64,000 nucleotides of DNA from Chamaea fasciata (Eukaryota > Chordata > Aves > Passeriformes > Sylviidae). The notes beneath the pieces are model-generated. The model saw only the letters and a list, made by a program, of their open reading frames with translations, was not told the origin of the DNA and made no database searches. Positions 47,170 through 59,861 of this stretch are shown in pieces. The stretch is from contig JARCOQ010000192.1 of assembly GCA_029207755.1 (NCBI GenBank), forward strand, positions 62,001 through 126,000. The letters are read 5' to 3'. Within the stretch, counting starts at the first letter, position 1. Every line of letters begins with the position of its first letter. A program made the position numbers and the translations under genes.

Positions 47170-50100
47170 ATGAGGCTGTTCCGCCGCCGCTACAGCCCCT
47201 TGAAGGTGGCCTTGGCGGGCGCCGTCTTCGTCCTCTTCCTCTTCATCCTCCAGAAGGACGTGGGGAGGAAGGAGCCGGGCGAGGAGCCGTGGCTGCGAAA
47301 CATCGTGCAGGGCAAGGGCCAGGTGCTGGACCTGATGCTGGGCGCCGTGCGGGACCTGCGGGACTCGATGCCGCGGCTGCAGATCGGGGCCCCGGAGCCG
47401 CCGCCGGAGCCGCTGCCCAGCGGCCGCTCCTGCCTGCCCGGCGCCTACACCGCGGCCGAGCTGCGGCCGCTGATGGAGCGGCCGCCGCAGGACCCCGCCA
47501 GCCCCGGCGCCGACGGAAAACCCTTCAAGAAGGATCGCTGGACGCCCGAGGAGACCAAGGAGAAGGAGCGGGGCTATGAGAAGCATTGCTTCAACGCCTT
47601 CGCCAGCGACCGCATCTCCCTGCAGCGTGCGCTGGGCCCCGACAGCCGCCCCCCGGAGTGAGAGTCGGGCCCGAAACTCACCGGGGCCGCTCCTCTCTAA
47701 AAATGGCCACTCGCTCCCTTAAAAACGGCCACTCACTCCCCTAAAAATGGCCACTCACTCCCTTAAAAATGGCCACTCACTCCCCTAAAAACGGCCACTC
47801 ACTCCCCTAAAAACGGCCACTCACTCCCCTAAAAATGGCCACTCACTCCCTTAAATGTCAGAGGAAATTAAAGCAGATTTGGGGCCAGGATCAGGTCACC
47901 CAGCACTGGCAGAGGATTGAATGGAGACAGAGCTGGGGGGAAAAAAAAAAAAAAAAAAAAAAGAGGAATTTATTTATTAATATTCCTCCCTAATTTTGGC
48001 CCCTCGGGGGCGGGTTTAATAGCAGCAGGCTCTTTGTGTCTCCCTGTACCTGCTTGGTGACTCCGGCCCCTCCCCGCCTTTCCCTACTCTCCCTCCTTTA
48101 TTCCGGCGGCTCCAGCGGTCAGACTTTTTCTTTTCTTAGCCGAGTGGAACAGCCTCGGACCCCGCTGGGGTTGGGGGGGGGAGGGAAACGGGAAAACTCC
48201 AGAGATTTCCCCGCCTGCCCTCGGCCAGGGGCTGCCGGATTAAAGAGCCCCCCCCCCGCCCCAGCGCTGCCCGCGCCGGGGGTGGGATGGGGGGAGATAT
48301 GGGGAGGGAATTCGGGATGGAAAAAGCCTTGAAAGGGATGGAGGAATCCAGCCCCCCGCGCCGGCAGGCGATTATCCGTGCTTAGCAGGTGTAGCAGTGA
48401 CAAAGAGGGGACACAGAGGCCGGGAACGGGACTCGCTCAACCAAAATCAATGGGAATCAAAGCAGGGATGAGTCCAGAGGGGCCAGAGCTGCTCCCCTGC
48501 TGTGGGGTTTGGGGGGGCAGATATCGGGGGGTCACTCCAGTCGTGCCTCCCCCTTCACCTCCTCCCCGTTCTGTCCCCCAGGTGCATTGACCAAAAGTTC
48601 AAGCGCTGCCCTCCCCTCCCCACCACCAGCGTGGTCATCGTGTTCCACAACGAGGCCTGGTCCACGCTGCTCCGGACAGTCTACAGCGTCCTGCACTCGT
48701 CCCCGGCCCGGCTGCTCCGGGAGGTCATCCTGGTGGACGATGCCAGCACGGACGGTGGGTGGGGGACACGGGGACACGGGGGGCAGAGGGGTGCAGGGAG
48801 CATGGGGGGATGTGGGGCCAGAGGGATGCAGGAGCTGTGGTGGGAGGTGCCTCAGAGGGATGCAGGAGCCCTGGTGGGAAGCAGGAGCCAGAGGGATGCA
48901 GGGTCAGAGGGATGCTGGAGCCATGTGGGTGCTAGAGGGGGGTCGGACAGGCTGCGGTGGGATGCAGGAGCCACAGGGAGCTGTGAGGGAATGCTGAGGG
49001 GATTCGGGGGCTAGAGGGTGGATCCACGGCAGGATGTGGGATCAGGAGGATGTAGGGGATGCCAAGCCCCTTTCCAAGCCTGGAGGCAGCAGCTCTGAGG
49101 CACTGGGAGAAGCGGCTGATGCTCCCAGCACCGCGGGATCTCCCAGCAGCCGCGACCCATTTCACATCCACCCCACAGCACCCCTGGGGTTTTCCCTTCC
49201 CCAGCCCCGGGGACAAACCGGATGCCCCACAAACCTCCACCCTCAGCCAGCTGCAACCCTGGTTAATTAGCATCCAGAGCTAATTAACACGGGGTTCAAT
49301 GTCGGGGCGCTGGGAGGAGCGGACTCTGCCCTTGCCCCAGATAAATTCTCCCTTTCCACCCACGGGCTCCCGAGGAGCAGGAACCTCGCGGCGCCCCAGG
49401 GCTTCATTGCCCCAGAACTCAACTCCCACTGTGGCTTGGACTCGAGTCCCCTTCCCAGGACGGTTTTTTGGGGCTCCCAGCTCTCACTTGGCCATTCCCA
49501 GCTCCTGGCTTGGCTGCATTTGCCAAGAAATCCCGGGTTCCTCTGGTGACCCCGTGTGTGCTGTCCCTTCCCTCAGTAAGAATTCAGTCCTGGTGACACT
49601 TCAAACGCAGGGATGTGACCTCCTCACCCTGCCAGCCTCCAGCCCCTCTCCAGAGAGGGATTAGACAGGACGGGGCTTAGACCCTTATGAAAGTCATTTT
49701 CTTTAGCTGAAGATACACTTGGGTTTGGGACAAAGGCTCAGGCGTCCCTGAACCCAGACCCGAGCAGCAGGGGATGGGATGGGATGGGATGGGATGGGAT
49801 GGGATGGGATGGGATGGGATGGGATGGGATGGGATGGGATGGGATGGGATGGGATGGGATGGGATGGGATGGGATGGGATGGGATGGGATGGGATGGGAT
49901 GGGATGGGATGGGATGGGATGGGATGGGATGGGATGGGATGGGATGGCAGGGGAGGGGAGGGGAGGGGAGGGGAGGGGAGGGGAGGGGAGGGGAGGGGAG
50001 GGGAGGGGATGGCAGGGGAGGGGAGGGGAGGGGAGGGGAGGGGAGGGGATGGCAGGGGATGGGATGGGGGCAGCAGAATGGGTTGGTGGGATGCAGGGAC

Positions 50101-53100
50101 CGGCACCTGCCTCTCTGATGGATCCGGATGCTCTTCCCACCCGCAGAGTACCTGAAGGAGGAGCTGGATCGCTACGTGGAGCAGCTGCAGATCGTGCGCG
50201 TGGTGCGGCAGCGGGAGCGCAAGGGGCTCATCACAGCGCGGCTGCTGGGGGCCAGCGTGGCCAGCGGGGAGGTGCTGACCTTCCTGGACGCCCACTGTGA
50301 GTGTCCCCCGGTGACACCCGTGTGTGTCCCCCGGTTCTGGAGGTGGCGCTGACCCTGGCCCAACCCTGCCCCGTGTCCCAGGCGAGTGTTTCCATGGGTG
50401 GCTGGAGCCGCTCCTGTCCCGCATCGCCGAGGAGCCCACGGCCGTGGTGAGCCCCGACATCGCCACCATCGACCTCAACACCTTCGAGTTCTCCAAGCCC
50501 GTCCAGAGCGGGAAGCAGCACAGCCGAGGCAATTTCGACTGGAGCCTGACTTTCGGCTGGGAGGTCGTTCCCGCACGGGAGAGGCAGCGCAGGAAGGACG
50601 AGACCTTCCCCATCAAGTAAGCCCAGCGTGGGGCTCTTCATCCAGCTGGGTCTGCTCTTTTTTTCCAACAAATTGGTGTTTTCCTCGTTTTTGGTGCCTC
50701 CGGGCCGGCGGTGCTGCCCCTTCCCGGCGGGATTCTTCCCGGGATTCTGGGCGTGGGGGATCTCAGGGAGTTTGTGCCCGCCCGTGGTCAGAGCTGTGAG
50801 GGTGGTGGAGGACAAACCTCCCCTGGGGCTTGGGGAACGCGGGGCCACAGCGGATCTTGGAGTCGCCTCGGGCCGCCTCTCGCTCCCGCAGTCACTCATT
50901 AAGGATTTAATTGCTGTCTGCACCTTCTCACTCTCGGGTGTCCGGGTGCCCCCGCACAGAACACGTCACCTGCGGATCAGGCTGCACCAAAATCCCTCTT
51001 TTTTATCCCTCTGTTTGACACGCACAGAGCGCCTGAGTGGCTTTCCCACCTCTCCGCCGGTGCCCCAGGATAAGCCGGGCGCTCCCACTGGGAGACACCG
51101 GACACCCCGCCTGGCCCCGTCCCCACCCCTGCCGCGGGGCTGGCTTTGTGCACGGGTCACCTGGGAGACGCTCCTGTCCCCATAAAGGCCCCTTTCACCT
51201 CCAGCCGGGCTCTTGGCTCCCGGCCGCGCCTCGTCTCCAGCGTCTCAGCGAATCCTTGGGGTTTATTATTTTTCCTGAATAAAAGCGAGGTTCTGTTCCA
51301 GCCTCAGATAGAAAAGATTAGGGAAGTGGGAGGAGGGATTGGGGCACCAAGCTCCGACCTCCCCCTCTTTTTGGCGACAGGTTTTTGGTAACAATATCCT
51401 CTTTTCACTTTGAATCCAGCCAGCCGCGAGGCCCCTCCGTGTCACGTTGTCACCTCTGTCCCCTCCCAGCAGCCAGGCCCAGCCTGTCCACCAAAGCCAC
51501 CACAGCTGGATGCGGGGGGACTCTGATTTTGGGGCTGTGATGTCCCAAAACTCACATTTCTGCTCTTTTTATTTGCATTTCACCCCTTCTTTGCCCCCCC
51601 CCCCCGCAGGTCCCCGACCTTCGCAGGTGGCCTCTTTGCCATCTCCAGGTCCTACTTCGAGCACATCGGCTCCTACGACGACCAGATGGAGATTTGGGGG
51701 GGTGAGAACGTGGAGATGTCCTTCAGGGTAAGGACGGGGGGTCACCTTCACAGGGCACCTCCAGGGAGCTCCCTGCTGGGGGGCCCGGGGGCTGGACCCC
51801 CCCACCTCAGGTGTGGCTTCCCCGCAGGTGTGGCAGTGCGGGGGACAGGTCGAGATCATCCCCTGCTCCGTCGTGGGCCACGTGTTCCGCTCCAAGAGTC
51901 CCCACACCTTCCCCAAGGGCACCCAGGTGATCTCCCGGAACCAGGTGCGCCTGGCCGAGGTCTGGATGGACGATTACAAGGAGATCTTCTACCGCCGGAA
52001 CCAGCAAGCCTCCCAGATGGCCAGAGAGGTACTGGGCACGCTGTGGGGGGACTGCTGCTTCTGCTGGGGGGGCTGGTCCTGCAGCAGGTGTGCGGGAAAC
52101 CACACACAAGTGGACAGAAGTCGCCAAACACCTTTTGTTTTTCTTTCCCCCTCTGGCCAGAGTATCTTCTAGCAGGAAAACATTGGGGTTTATGAATTTG
52201 AGTTTTGTTTGTTTGTTTTTTGGGTTGTTTTACAACACCAAAACTTGGTGCCAAAATATCTCCTAGCTCTTGGTGGAGCCTGTGGTGACCCCCCCACCAA
52301 TTGTCTCGGTGCTGGTGACACCATGAGGGATGATGACAAAGCTGGGGTGACTCCCTGCTCCGAGCCCCAGCTCAGAAAGGGTTTTTTGGAGGATTTTCCC
52401 AACTGTTTTCTGAAGTGAGTTTAATTTTCTGCCACGATCTCATTGATAGAGGACGTTTGGTGACATCACAGAGCGGCGCAGGCTGCGGGAGCGGCTGCAC
52501 TGCAGGAACTTCACCTGGTACCTGCAGAACGTCTACCCCGAGATGTTCGTGCCCGACCTGACCCCGACGTTCTACGGCGCCGTGAGTGAGGGCTGGAAAA
52601 CCTGAGCTGGGGATGGGATGTGGAGCTCCAGCTCCATCCCAAAGGAATCTGGGGACGGGCGGGATGCAGGACCTCATCTCCAGCCACCCATCCACAGCAT
52701 GTGGAGACAGGCAGGATGTTGGAGGCTGGCTGTGTCCCTGAGGGAGTTGGGGACGGCAGGACACGGAGCTCTGGCTCTGGCTGCATCCCCAAGGAACTGA
52801 GGACAGGCAACGTGAGGGGCTCCAGCTCCATCCCTAAGGATGGAGCTCCCAGAAAAGCCCTTTCCCTCGAACTGGGTGTTGGATCCTGAGTTTGCCCCTC
52901 CTCAGTCAGGGCGATGTGACAGCAGCTGGCACGGCCAGGTGACGGCCCAGTGACAGCCCGGTGACACCTGGGCCGGGTGCGGGGTGCTGGCTTCCATCCA
53001 GCTTTTAATTCACCTTTATTTCCTGAAACGTCAGCCCGGGCGCCTTTCTCTTTGCTTCGTGTGCCGGAGTCGATGGCTCGGGCGTTCCTCGTGTCCTGGA

Positions 53101-54046
53101 AAGGACACGGGAGCCGGACTCGGTGCTCCGTGCCTGGATCCTGTTTGCACAGCGATATCCCAGAGCACCGCACGGCCAAACCCGAGGCGGGTCCTACCCC
53201 GGCTCCTCCGAGCCCTTCTTTCCTCCGTTCTCCCCGCCTTTTTTCCTCACTCCTGCCCCTTTTCCCCCTGCCCCGTCTTTTTTCCCCCTCTCCTCACCCC
53301 CGCCTCCCTTGCCTTTCCCCGCCCTTTTTCCCCTTTTCCCCTCTCCTTTCTCTCGTTTTTCTCCCCGCTCTTTTCCCCGCCACCGCCCCTTTTCCCCTCC
53401 CGACACCTCTCTTCCCCCCACGCCACAGATCAAAAACGAGGGCACCAAGAGCTGCCTGGACGTTGGGGAGAACAACCACGGTGGGAAACCTCTCATCATG
53501 TACCCCTGCCACGGGCTGGGGGGCAACCAGGTGCGCCCCCCCCAAACCACCCCCATCATTTCCCCCTCTCCTCCTCGCGGTTTTCCCCCGGGGCGCGGCC
53601 CTGACGGCCCCGGTTGGCTCTTCCCGCAGTACTTTGAGTACACGAGCCAGCGGGAGCTGCGCCACAACATCGGCAAGGAGCTGTGCCTGCGGGCGGGCGC
53701 GGGCGCGGCCGAGCTGGGCGAGTGCCAGTTCCGAGGGAAGCCCGGCCGCGTCCCTGCCAGCGAGGAGTGGGACCTGGCGCAGGTGAGGAGACCCCTCCGT
53801 CCCGGGAATCGCCCCTGGGCACGGCGCCATCGTGCCCGCCACGGCGCTGCTCCTCGGGTGCCGTTTCCCCTCGGTCACACCCCGTGTTCGCCCCGCGGTC
53901 CCTCACTGAGCGCTCGGGTTGTTTCTCGGCAGAACCGGCTGATCAAGAACTTGGCCTCGGGGATGTGTCTGACGGCCCGGGGGAAGCACCCGGCGCTGGT
54001 TCCCTGCGACCTCACGGACCCGCACCAGCTCTGGTCCTTCACCTAA
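47170..54046 (+). CDS. GALNT6: Polypeptide GalNAc-transferase 6 (GALNT6)
   Basis: Golgi type II membrane enzyme that starts mucin-type O-glycosylation by moving GalNAc from UDP-GalNAc to Ser/Thr. Coding exons: 47170-47657, 48582-48754, 50147-50296, 50382-50616, 51610-51727, 51828-52028, 52450-52581, 53429-53530, 53630-53782, 53933-54046. All phases match and give 621 residues (human 622). A short cytoplasmic tail [12 protein letters not shown] is followed by a membrane anchor at about residues 13-27. The GT-A catalytic domain has the UDP/Mn-binding DxH motif (LDAHC, Asp268-His270) and the WGGEN acceptor-site motif (378-382). A ricin-type lectin domain runs from about residue 500 ([16 protein letters not shown]) to LWSFT. 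The start fits because the anchor follows directly. GALNT3, the closest paralogue, is excluded mainly by N-terminal match and by the CELA1/SLC4A8 neighbourhood. Confidence 0.97.
47690..47865. repeat. 22-bp minisatellite in GALNT6 intron 1
   Basis: About seven to eight copies of 'ggccactcactcccctaaaaa' with a/g changes start about 35 bp after the exon 1 donor. A 22-base A-run follows at 47941-47962. Confidence 0.9.
48790..49000. repeat. Degenerate repeat (gagggatgcaggagcc)
   Basis: Imperfect copies of 'cagagggatgcaggagcc' lie in GALNT6 intron 2. They are diverged and of uncertain copy number. Confidence 0.55.
49771..49947. repeat. (GGGAT)n microsatellite
   Basis: About 35 perfect copies of the pentamer gggat lie in GALNT6 intron 2. 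Open frames here (for example repeated Gly-Trp-Asp-Met) are artefacts. Confidence 0.97.
49948..50066. repeat. (GGGGA)n microsatellite
   Basis: About 20 copies of the pentamer gggga, interrupted by 'tggca' at two points, directly follow the gggat array and end 80 bp before GALNT6 exon 3. Confidence 0.95.
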
Positions 54047-55786
54047 CAGGGAGCGGAGCCCCCGGCCGGCCCCGGCCACGCTCAGGAAACCAGGATCCAA
54101 AAAAAACTTCCTTGTTCGCTTTAATTTAAGAAGTGAAAGCCTTAAATATGCTGCATTTCGTGGTTGCCTTGAACTGAATCCCGAACCTTTGGGGGCCGGG
54201 CTGTGCCGGGGGCAGACCCCGAAAGGCGGCGGTCGTGGCGGGGACGCTCCTGCCGAGGCTCCTCGGAAGCCGCTCCTCGTCCTCACCATCCCGGCTCCGC
54301 CAGAGACTCTTCAGTTCATATCGGGCATTAAAAACGTGGATGCGCCTCCCCAGATGTGGGATCGGGAGGGGAAAATCCGGCGAGGAGGAGGATGGTGGCC
54401 GCGGGGCGCTCCTCCCGTCGAGGGGGATCGTGGCTTGCGGTGGTCCCTGACGGGCAACGGCAGAAGTTGGGATCTGTGCCTTAGGAATCACGTTGGATTT
54501 GGAGCGGGGAGGAAGTTAGATTTTTGTTTTTACTATTGTTGTTATTAAATGATGATGATTCCCGGCTGTATTTTGCCTGTGCAGAGCAGGGGGAGTTTTC
54601 CCTGGATGGCATCACAGAATCCTTCTGAAGAGGATCCCGGGTGCCACATCTCCTCTGTTCCCAAATTTTTTTTTTTTTTCTCTCTATCCCAACTCCTGTA
54701 GCTGCCACTTTTGTTGCCATTTCATTTATAGTGGGAGAAAATCCTCCTGGACATGACAGGAGAGGGGAGAGCCTGTCCTAGAAACACAACTTCAAATAAA
54801 GAGATGATTTATTTTACACAAATCCTGTCTCCGGCCCTGCTGAGCTCCCCACACTCCATCCACTTTATATCCCGCCCGTTCCTTGTTCTAGAAACTGCCT
54901 GTTTGGCTCAAAATGAGTTCACAGCTCTTTGTGCCACAACGGGGGAACCAGCTGTGGGTTGGGGTGTCCCTGGGTGGGGTGGAGCGGTTGCTGCTGTCCC
55001 TCGCCGCGTGCCCTTGGCGCTGACACAACAAACATGGGATTGTTGGGACGCTGTGTTCCTGGGAAATCTTGTGCTTTCCTTGGAGATAAGGGCGGAACTG
55101 CAGCAGGTGCTCTTTCCTGCCTTCATCGCTGTTGACCTGGGTGACCCCAGGAGCCCCGGCATCCCAAATGCCGTTTGCCAGTGCCTGCGCCTCCAGGGCC
55201 AAGGTTCCCCCCAAAAACGGCCTCAGTTTGGAGCTAGAGGGGTAAAAAATGACACGGTTTATTTCAAACTTCCAGGGTTTATATCAAAGCATGTCGCAGC
55301 TTCGTTTAGCCCCAGACTCCGGCCCCGGGGAGGCCGAGCCCCAGCCCTGCCCCAGCGCTGCCCGTGCTGGGGGCTTGGGGAGGGGGTGAAGGTCGTGCCC
55401 TGCTGCCGCCTCCGTTTCCCCATCCCAGCGCCCCCGCGGCTCCCTTCGGGCGTCGGATCAGCCTCAGGGAACCGTCCCACAAAGCGAGGCCACGGAGAGC
55501 TGCAGCCGAGGCCTCCTCGGGCCGACCCCGGGACAAACCCGTGACACCGCTCGGGGACGCGGCGACAGGAGGTGGCAGCGCAGGGCAGCGTCTCGCCGGG
55601 GCCCAGAGCCGAGGGGCGCTCGGGGCGTCCCCGGGCGGCCTCGGCGCCGCGTGTGCTTTGGCACAGGGGCCAAGGCCGCCCGCCGGGGCCGCGGCAGCTG
55701 CTTCTCCTCCCGCGCCTCCTCCCGCGGCCCCGTTAAAGCGCCCGCGGGGCAGCGCCTCGGCCGCACCGCCGGCACCGCGCCCCACC
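54047..55786. other. GALNT6 3' UTR and GALNT6-CELA1 spacer
   Basis: No coding exon. The first part is GALNT6 3' UTR up to its polyadenylation signal. From about 54911 the DNA belongs to the left arm of the inverted repeat and includes the GC-rich CELA1 promoter. It contains a T-run near 54666-54680. Confidence 0.7.
54795..54800 (+). terminator. GALNT6 polyadenylation signal AATAAA
   Basis: A canonical AATAAA about 750 bp after the GALNT6 stop codon. The next gene starts about 1 kb further on. Confidence 0.7.
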
Positions 55787-57571
55787 ATGATGCTGCAGCT
55801 CGTGCTCCTCGCCGCCCTCGCCCTGTGCGGTGAGTCCCGCCCGGAGCCTTCGGCCTCGGCACCTCCTCCATTCCCCCTTCACCCCCTTCCCCGGCGGGGC
55901 CTGACGCCGTCCCCGTGTCCCCAGGGCGCTGCTCCGAGCTGGATGTCGAGGGCATGCAGCGCGTGGTCGGCGGCACCGAGGCGCGCTCGCACGCCTGGCC
56001 CTACCAGGTGAGTCCTGCCGGCGCCCCGCGGCCGATGCCGGGGCTCTGCTGGCGCCGGGACCCCGCGCTCAGCCCCGGCCCGCCTCTCGCCCCCTCCCCA
56101 GATCTCCCTCCAGTATTACTCCAGCGGCGGCTGGTACCACACCTGCGGCGGCTCCCTCATCCAGAGGAACTGGGTGATGACCGCCGCCCACTGCGTCAAC
56201 AGGTGAGCAGCCTCTCAACAAGCGACCCCTCCTTCCCCTCGCCAAAGCCCCTTGCCCCCAAAACCCTTTCCCAGGACAAATCCTGCCCGCCCCACCCCGC
56301 AGAGCGGCCGCCCCTGCAGGGCTGTGGGGCTCCGCAGGCCAAAAGCTCCGCGGGGCTTGTCCGGGAGCAGCTGCTCCCTGCCCTCACCCTCCCGGAGCCG
56401 CCCACGCGTGCACTGACCGCGACTCGGGCCTGACGGGGGGTTTTTGCACCTCGCCGCCAGTAACCTGCAATACCGTGTGGTGGCCGGCGAGCACAACCTC
56501 AACACCAACGACGGCAGCGAGCAGATCTTCAGCGTCAGCAAGATCATCGTCCACCCCTACTGGAACAGCAACAACGTGGCCGGCGGGTAACGCCCGCGGG
56601 ACGGGGCACTTGGGGGGAGCCCGGCCGGGGTTTGGGGCGGGGGGTCCGTGTAACATCCTCTCCCTCCCGCCGGCAGCTACGACATCGCCCTGTTCCGCCT
56701 GAGCGGCTACGCCACCCTGAACAGCGCCGTGCAGCTGGCCGTGCTGCCCCAGGAGGGCACCATCCTGTCCAACGGCTACCCCTGCTACATCACGGGCTGG
56801 GGCCTGACCCGCAGTGAGTGACGGGCTCCCCCCGCCCCGAATTCCCCCGACACCACACCGGGCAGCTCCCGGAGCCCCGGGCGGCCCCGGCACGCTTCGC
56901 TCGGGGCTTCGCTCGGCCCACGCCGGTGCCCAGCGCCGGGCGGGGCCGTGCCCAGCTTTGGGGGGACGGGGCGGGGCCGGAGGGGCTCGGCGGGGGCCGC
57001 GGGCTCGGCTCGGGCCGGGCCCTTGCGGCGCCCGGCGGCGGCTCCGGGCGGGCGCTGACCGGCGCCGGGTCCGTGCAGGCAACGGGCAGCTGTCCAGCGT
57101 CCTGCTGCAGGCCTACCTGCCCGTCGTGGACTACCAGACCTGCTCCAGCTCCTCCTACTGGGGCTCCACCGTCAAGAACACCATGGTGTGCGCCGGCGGC
57201 GACGGCGTGCGCTCCGGCTGCCAGGTGCGCCCGCGGCCCCGGCGCCGCCCCCCGCGCCCCCCGGCGCCGCCCGCAGCCCCGGCTCACGCCGCTCCTCGCT
57301 CCGCAGGGCGATTCCGGCGGTCCCCTGCACTGCGCCGTCAACGGGCAGTACCAGGTGCACGGCGTCACCAGCTTCGTGTCCAGCCAGGGCTGCAACGTCC
57401 TCCGCAAACCCACCGTGTTCACCCGCGTCTCCGCCTACGTCTCCTGGATCAACAGCGTAAGGCGGCCGCGCCGGGCCGGCCCCGGCGCTCCCGGGCCAGC
57501 GCTGCGCCCGCCGCGGCCCCCGGCGCCTCAGCCCAGCCCCTTCTCCCTTCCAGGTCATCGCCCAGAACTGA
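55787..57571 (+). CDS. CELA1: Chymotrypsin-like elastase 1 (CELA1), copy 1
   Basis: Secreted S1-family serine protease that cleaves after small residues; digestive and tissue roles are known for CELA1. Exons: 55787-55829, 55925-56007, 56102-56202, 56461-56586, 56677-56813, 57079-57224, 57307-57456, 57554-57571. Phases match and give 267 residues (human 258). A signal peptide ([15 protein letters not shown]) and short propeptide are cut before VVGG (Val28). The triad is His72 (TAAHC), Asp120 (GYDIAL) and Ser215 (GDSGGP). The residue six before the catalytic Ser is Ser, not Asp, so it is elastase-type rather than trypsin-type. [12 protein letters not shown] and [16 protein letters not shown] are CELA1-like. 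It follows GALNT6 as in human 12q13. A nearly identical copy lies inverted downstream. Confidence 0.96.
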
Positions 57572-57665
57572 GCGCAGCGGGACCAGCGCTCGCTGCCCCT
57601 CGCCCGCGGACATCCCCTGACTGCCCCCGGCCGCGCTCCGGCCTCCTCGCGCCCGAGCCGCCCTC

Positions 57666-57671
57666 AATAAA
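57666..57671 (+). terminator. CELA1 copy 1 polyadenylation signal AATAAA
   Basis: Canonical AATAAA about 95 bp after the stop codon, mirrored in the second copy. Confidence 0.85.
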
Positions 57672-58024
57672 ATCTCTCCTCCCGTCTCTGTGCCTCCGTG
57701 CTGCCTTGGCCCGCGCCCGCCGAGCCTTCCTCCTCCGCCCCGACGTCCTCCTCCCCTCCCAGCTCCCGCACCGGCCCTTCCCCGTCTCCTCCTCCTCCTC
57801 CTCCTCCTCCCTCCTCGCGGAACAGTCCTGGCCAGCAGGAGCCGGCTCCGAGCCGTCGGCGCGGCCCCGACCTCTGCGGGATGCTGGAAAAGGGGCAAAT
57901 GCCGCAAATCCCCTTCCCGGGCAGCAGGTGGCTGTGCCCGCCACTGCTGCAGCCACTCGAGGGCTCTGCCCAGTTCTGCCCCTCCCATCGAGGACGGCGC
58001 GGACGGGCTGCGCCGTGCCCAGAG

Positions 58025-58425
58025 AAGGGAACAGAGCTGGGCCGGGGGTTGCGGCGGCCGAGGGAGCTGGGGAAGGGGCTCAGCCTGGACAGAAGGAGGC
58101 TCAGGGGGGACCTTGTGGCTCCGCACAACTCCCTGACAGGGGGGGACGGCGGGGGCGTCGGGATCTGCTCCCAGGGAACAGGGACAGGAGGTGAGGGAAC
58201 GGCCTCAGGCTGGGCCAGGGGAGGGGCAGCTTGCACATCAGGAGGGATTTTCCCATGGGAAGGGTGGTTGGGCATTGGCAGGGGCTGCCCAGGGAGGTTT
58301 GGAGTCCCCATTCATGGAGGTGTCCAAGGAAGGATGGATGTGGCACTCAGTGCTCTGGGCTGGGGACAGGGTTGGGCTCGATGCTCTGACAGGGCTTCTC
58401 CCACCTCAGGGATTCCAGAATTCTG
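58025..58425 (+). mobile_element. CR1 LINE 3' fragment in left arm
   Basis: 'gaaggaggctcagggggga', 'ccagggaacagggacaggag', 'cattcatggaggtgtccaag' and 'gggattccagaattctgtg' form a well-preserved CR1 3' part. It has an inverted counterpart in the right arm, so it was present before the duplication. Confidence 0.85.
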
Positions 58426-58548
58426 TGCTTGGTGTGCCGAGGAACGCAGCTGGTGCAGCAGCTCAGTTTGTGGTTGAGATGAAGGTTGAGCTCTGGGTGG
58501 TACAAGAGGCCGTGAACTGTGGGGAGACAGATGGACATCGTGCTGAGG

Positions 58549-59861
58549 GGACAGGAGGTGAGGGAAGAGTCTCAGGCTGAGCCAGGGGAGGGGCAGGCTG
58601 GACATCAGGAGATTGTCACAATCCCCTCCCTTGACTGGCCACAGTTCCAGGCCTGGTGCCCTGGTTAACGAAACTTCCCAGTGTGACCATTCCCCAGGTT
58701 CTCTGGCTGTCACACTCCCACCTCTAGAGACTTTCACTGCAGGGGCTGGAGCCCTGTTGCTGTAGGACACAAAAAGAATGACACACACACCGTCAGGGCA
58801 AAAAGAGGGGAGTTTACTTTCCAACTTCAATTTATATGGATTTTGGACGATGACCACGGATTTGGGGACAAAGTTGACACCTCTCCAACCACACTGGTCA
58901 AACTAGAAGTCCATCAATTGTCCCTCCTCAAGAGAGGAACGATAAACAAGAAGAACAGTTTACAATAACATCACTTTTATTTATATAAAAATCTGTGAGA
59001 AACTCCACTACCAAAAATGCAGACATCAGAAGGCTGAAAAAGATCAGGGCAACAGAGCAGTGACTCCAGTGGTCCGATGAGCCCCACTGGACTCCCCACA
59101 GCCCCTCTCCCACAGTCAGGCCCTGTTTCCTCTGTGGTTCCAGCCCTGGTTTCCCACGGCAGTCTCAGCTGTCCTGTTCCACAAAGCCATCGATGCCCGG
59201 GGCAGTGACACGGGCACGGCCCGAGCTGGTGCCTCTGAGGAGGAGCCCAACAAGGGAACCCCTCGGATTTATCTCCTCACAGTCCAAGAGTGCAAGTTTC
59301 GCTCTTCCTCACAAATCTTTGGCTCCTCCTGTCTCTCCCAGTGTCCACGCCACTGGCTGTGCCACTGCCCTCCAAGGGGTCAGCAGAGGGTCAGCAGTTC
59401 CCTGTGGAAGTCGAGATGGGCACTGCACTCAGAATGCTTCTTGAAAAACTTCAGGGGGCTCTAAGCATCAGCACCTTGTTATTCAGAAGTCGCTCATACC
59501 TTTTCTCTGTGGCTTTTTAAAGGCAGCTCCACACAGCTCTCAGGGTTTCTCCATTTATGGCAGCAGCTAGTCTGTAGACACAACGCCTCAGCTCCTCCTC
59601 TACTCTTTCTTTTGCTGTTCCGGCTCACTCCTTTCTGTCCCTGGCACAGCTGCCTCTCCCTGTCTGTCCCTCGTACTGTAGCTTACCTCATCTGTCTCTT
59701 GCCCGACCGCCTGTCCCTTCCTCCTCACCGCTCGGCCAGCAGACTCCAACTGATCCCCCTCCCAGCTAATTCCCTCTTTACCGCACCCACAGCTGGGGGG
59801 GCAAGGCTGATCCCGCTCTTGGATAATTAACACGGCTGCAATAAATCCAAGTCAGGACTGC
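58549..59861. other. Spacer of the inverted repeat, retroelement-rich
   Basis: About 1.3 kb not shared between the arms. It starts with a second CR1-like piece (to about 58612), then a stretch beginning TGTCACAATCCCC, continues through 'gacacacacaccgtcaggg' and 'ttacaataacatcactttta', and from about 59430 matches the dispersed element at 12770-13180. No gene is recognised; the open frames are short. Confidence 0.65.

Larger units (their letters stand above)
54911..58548 (+). repeat. Left arm of CELA1 inverted duplication
   Basis: About 3.64 kb matches the reverse complement of 59862-63498 with only scattered differences. Within the CELA1 gene, positions in the two arms sum to 118404 with no net indel. 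Differences noted include single bases near 55203, 55141 and 55550, and a longer (cct)n tract near 57787-57812. The arm begins at 'gctcaaaatgagttc' just after the GALNT6 3' UTR and ends at 'cgtgctgaggg'. Confidence 0.93.

Noticed and set aside
49738..50300. Repeated Gly-Trp-Asp-Met and Pro-Ser-His frames
   Set aside because: Products of the GGGAT and GGGGA arrays inside GALNT6 intron 2.
52977..53786. 269-codon frame in the last GALNT6 introns
   Set aside because: It covers a pyrimidine-rich intron and reads exons 8 and 9 in the wrong frame.
56818..58194. 458-codon frame across CELA1 (and its mirror at 60216-61586)
   Set aside because: It reads through introns and 3' flank in mixed frames. 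The spliced eight-exon model explains the conserved protease sequence.
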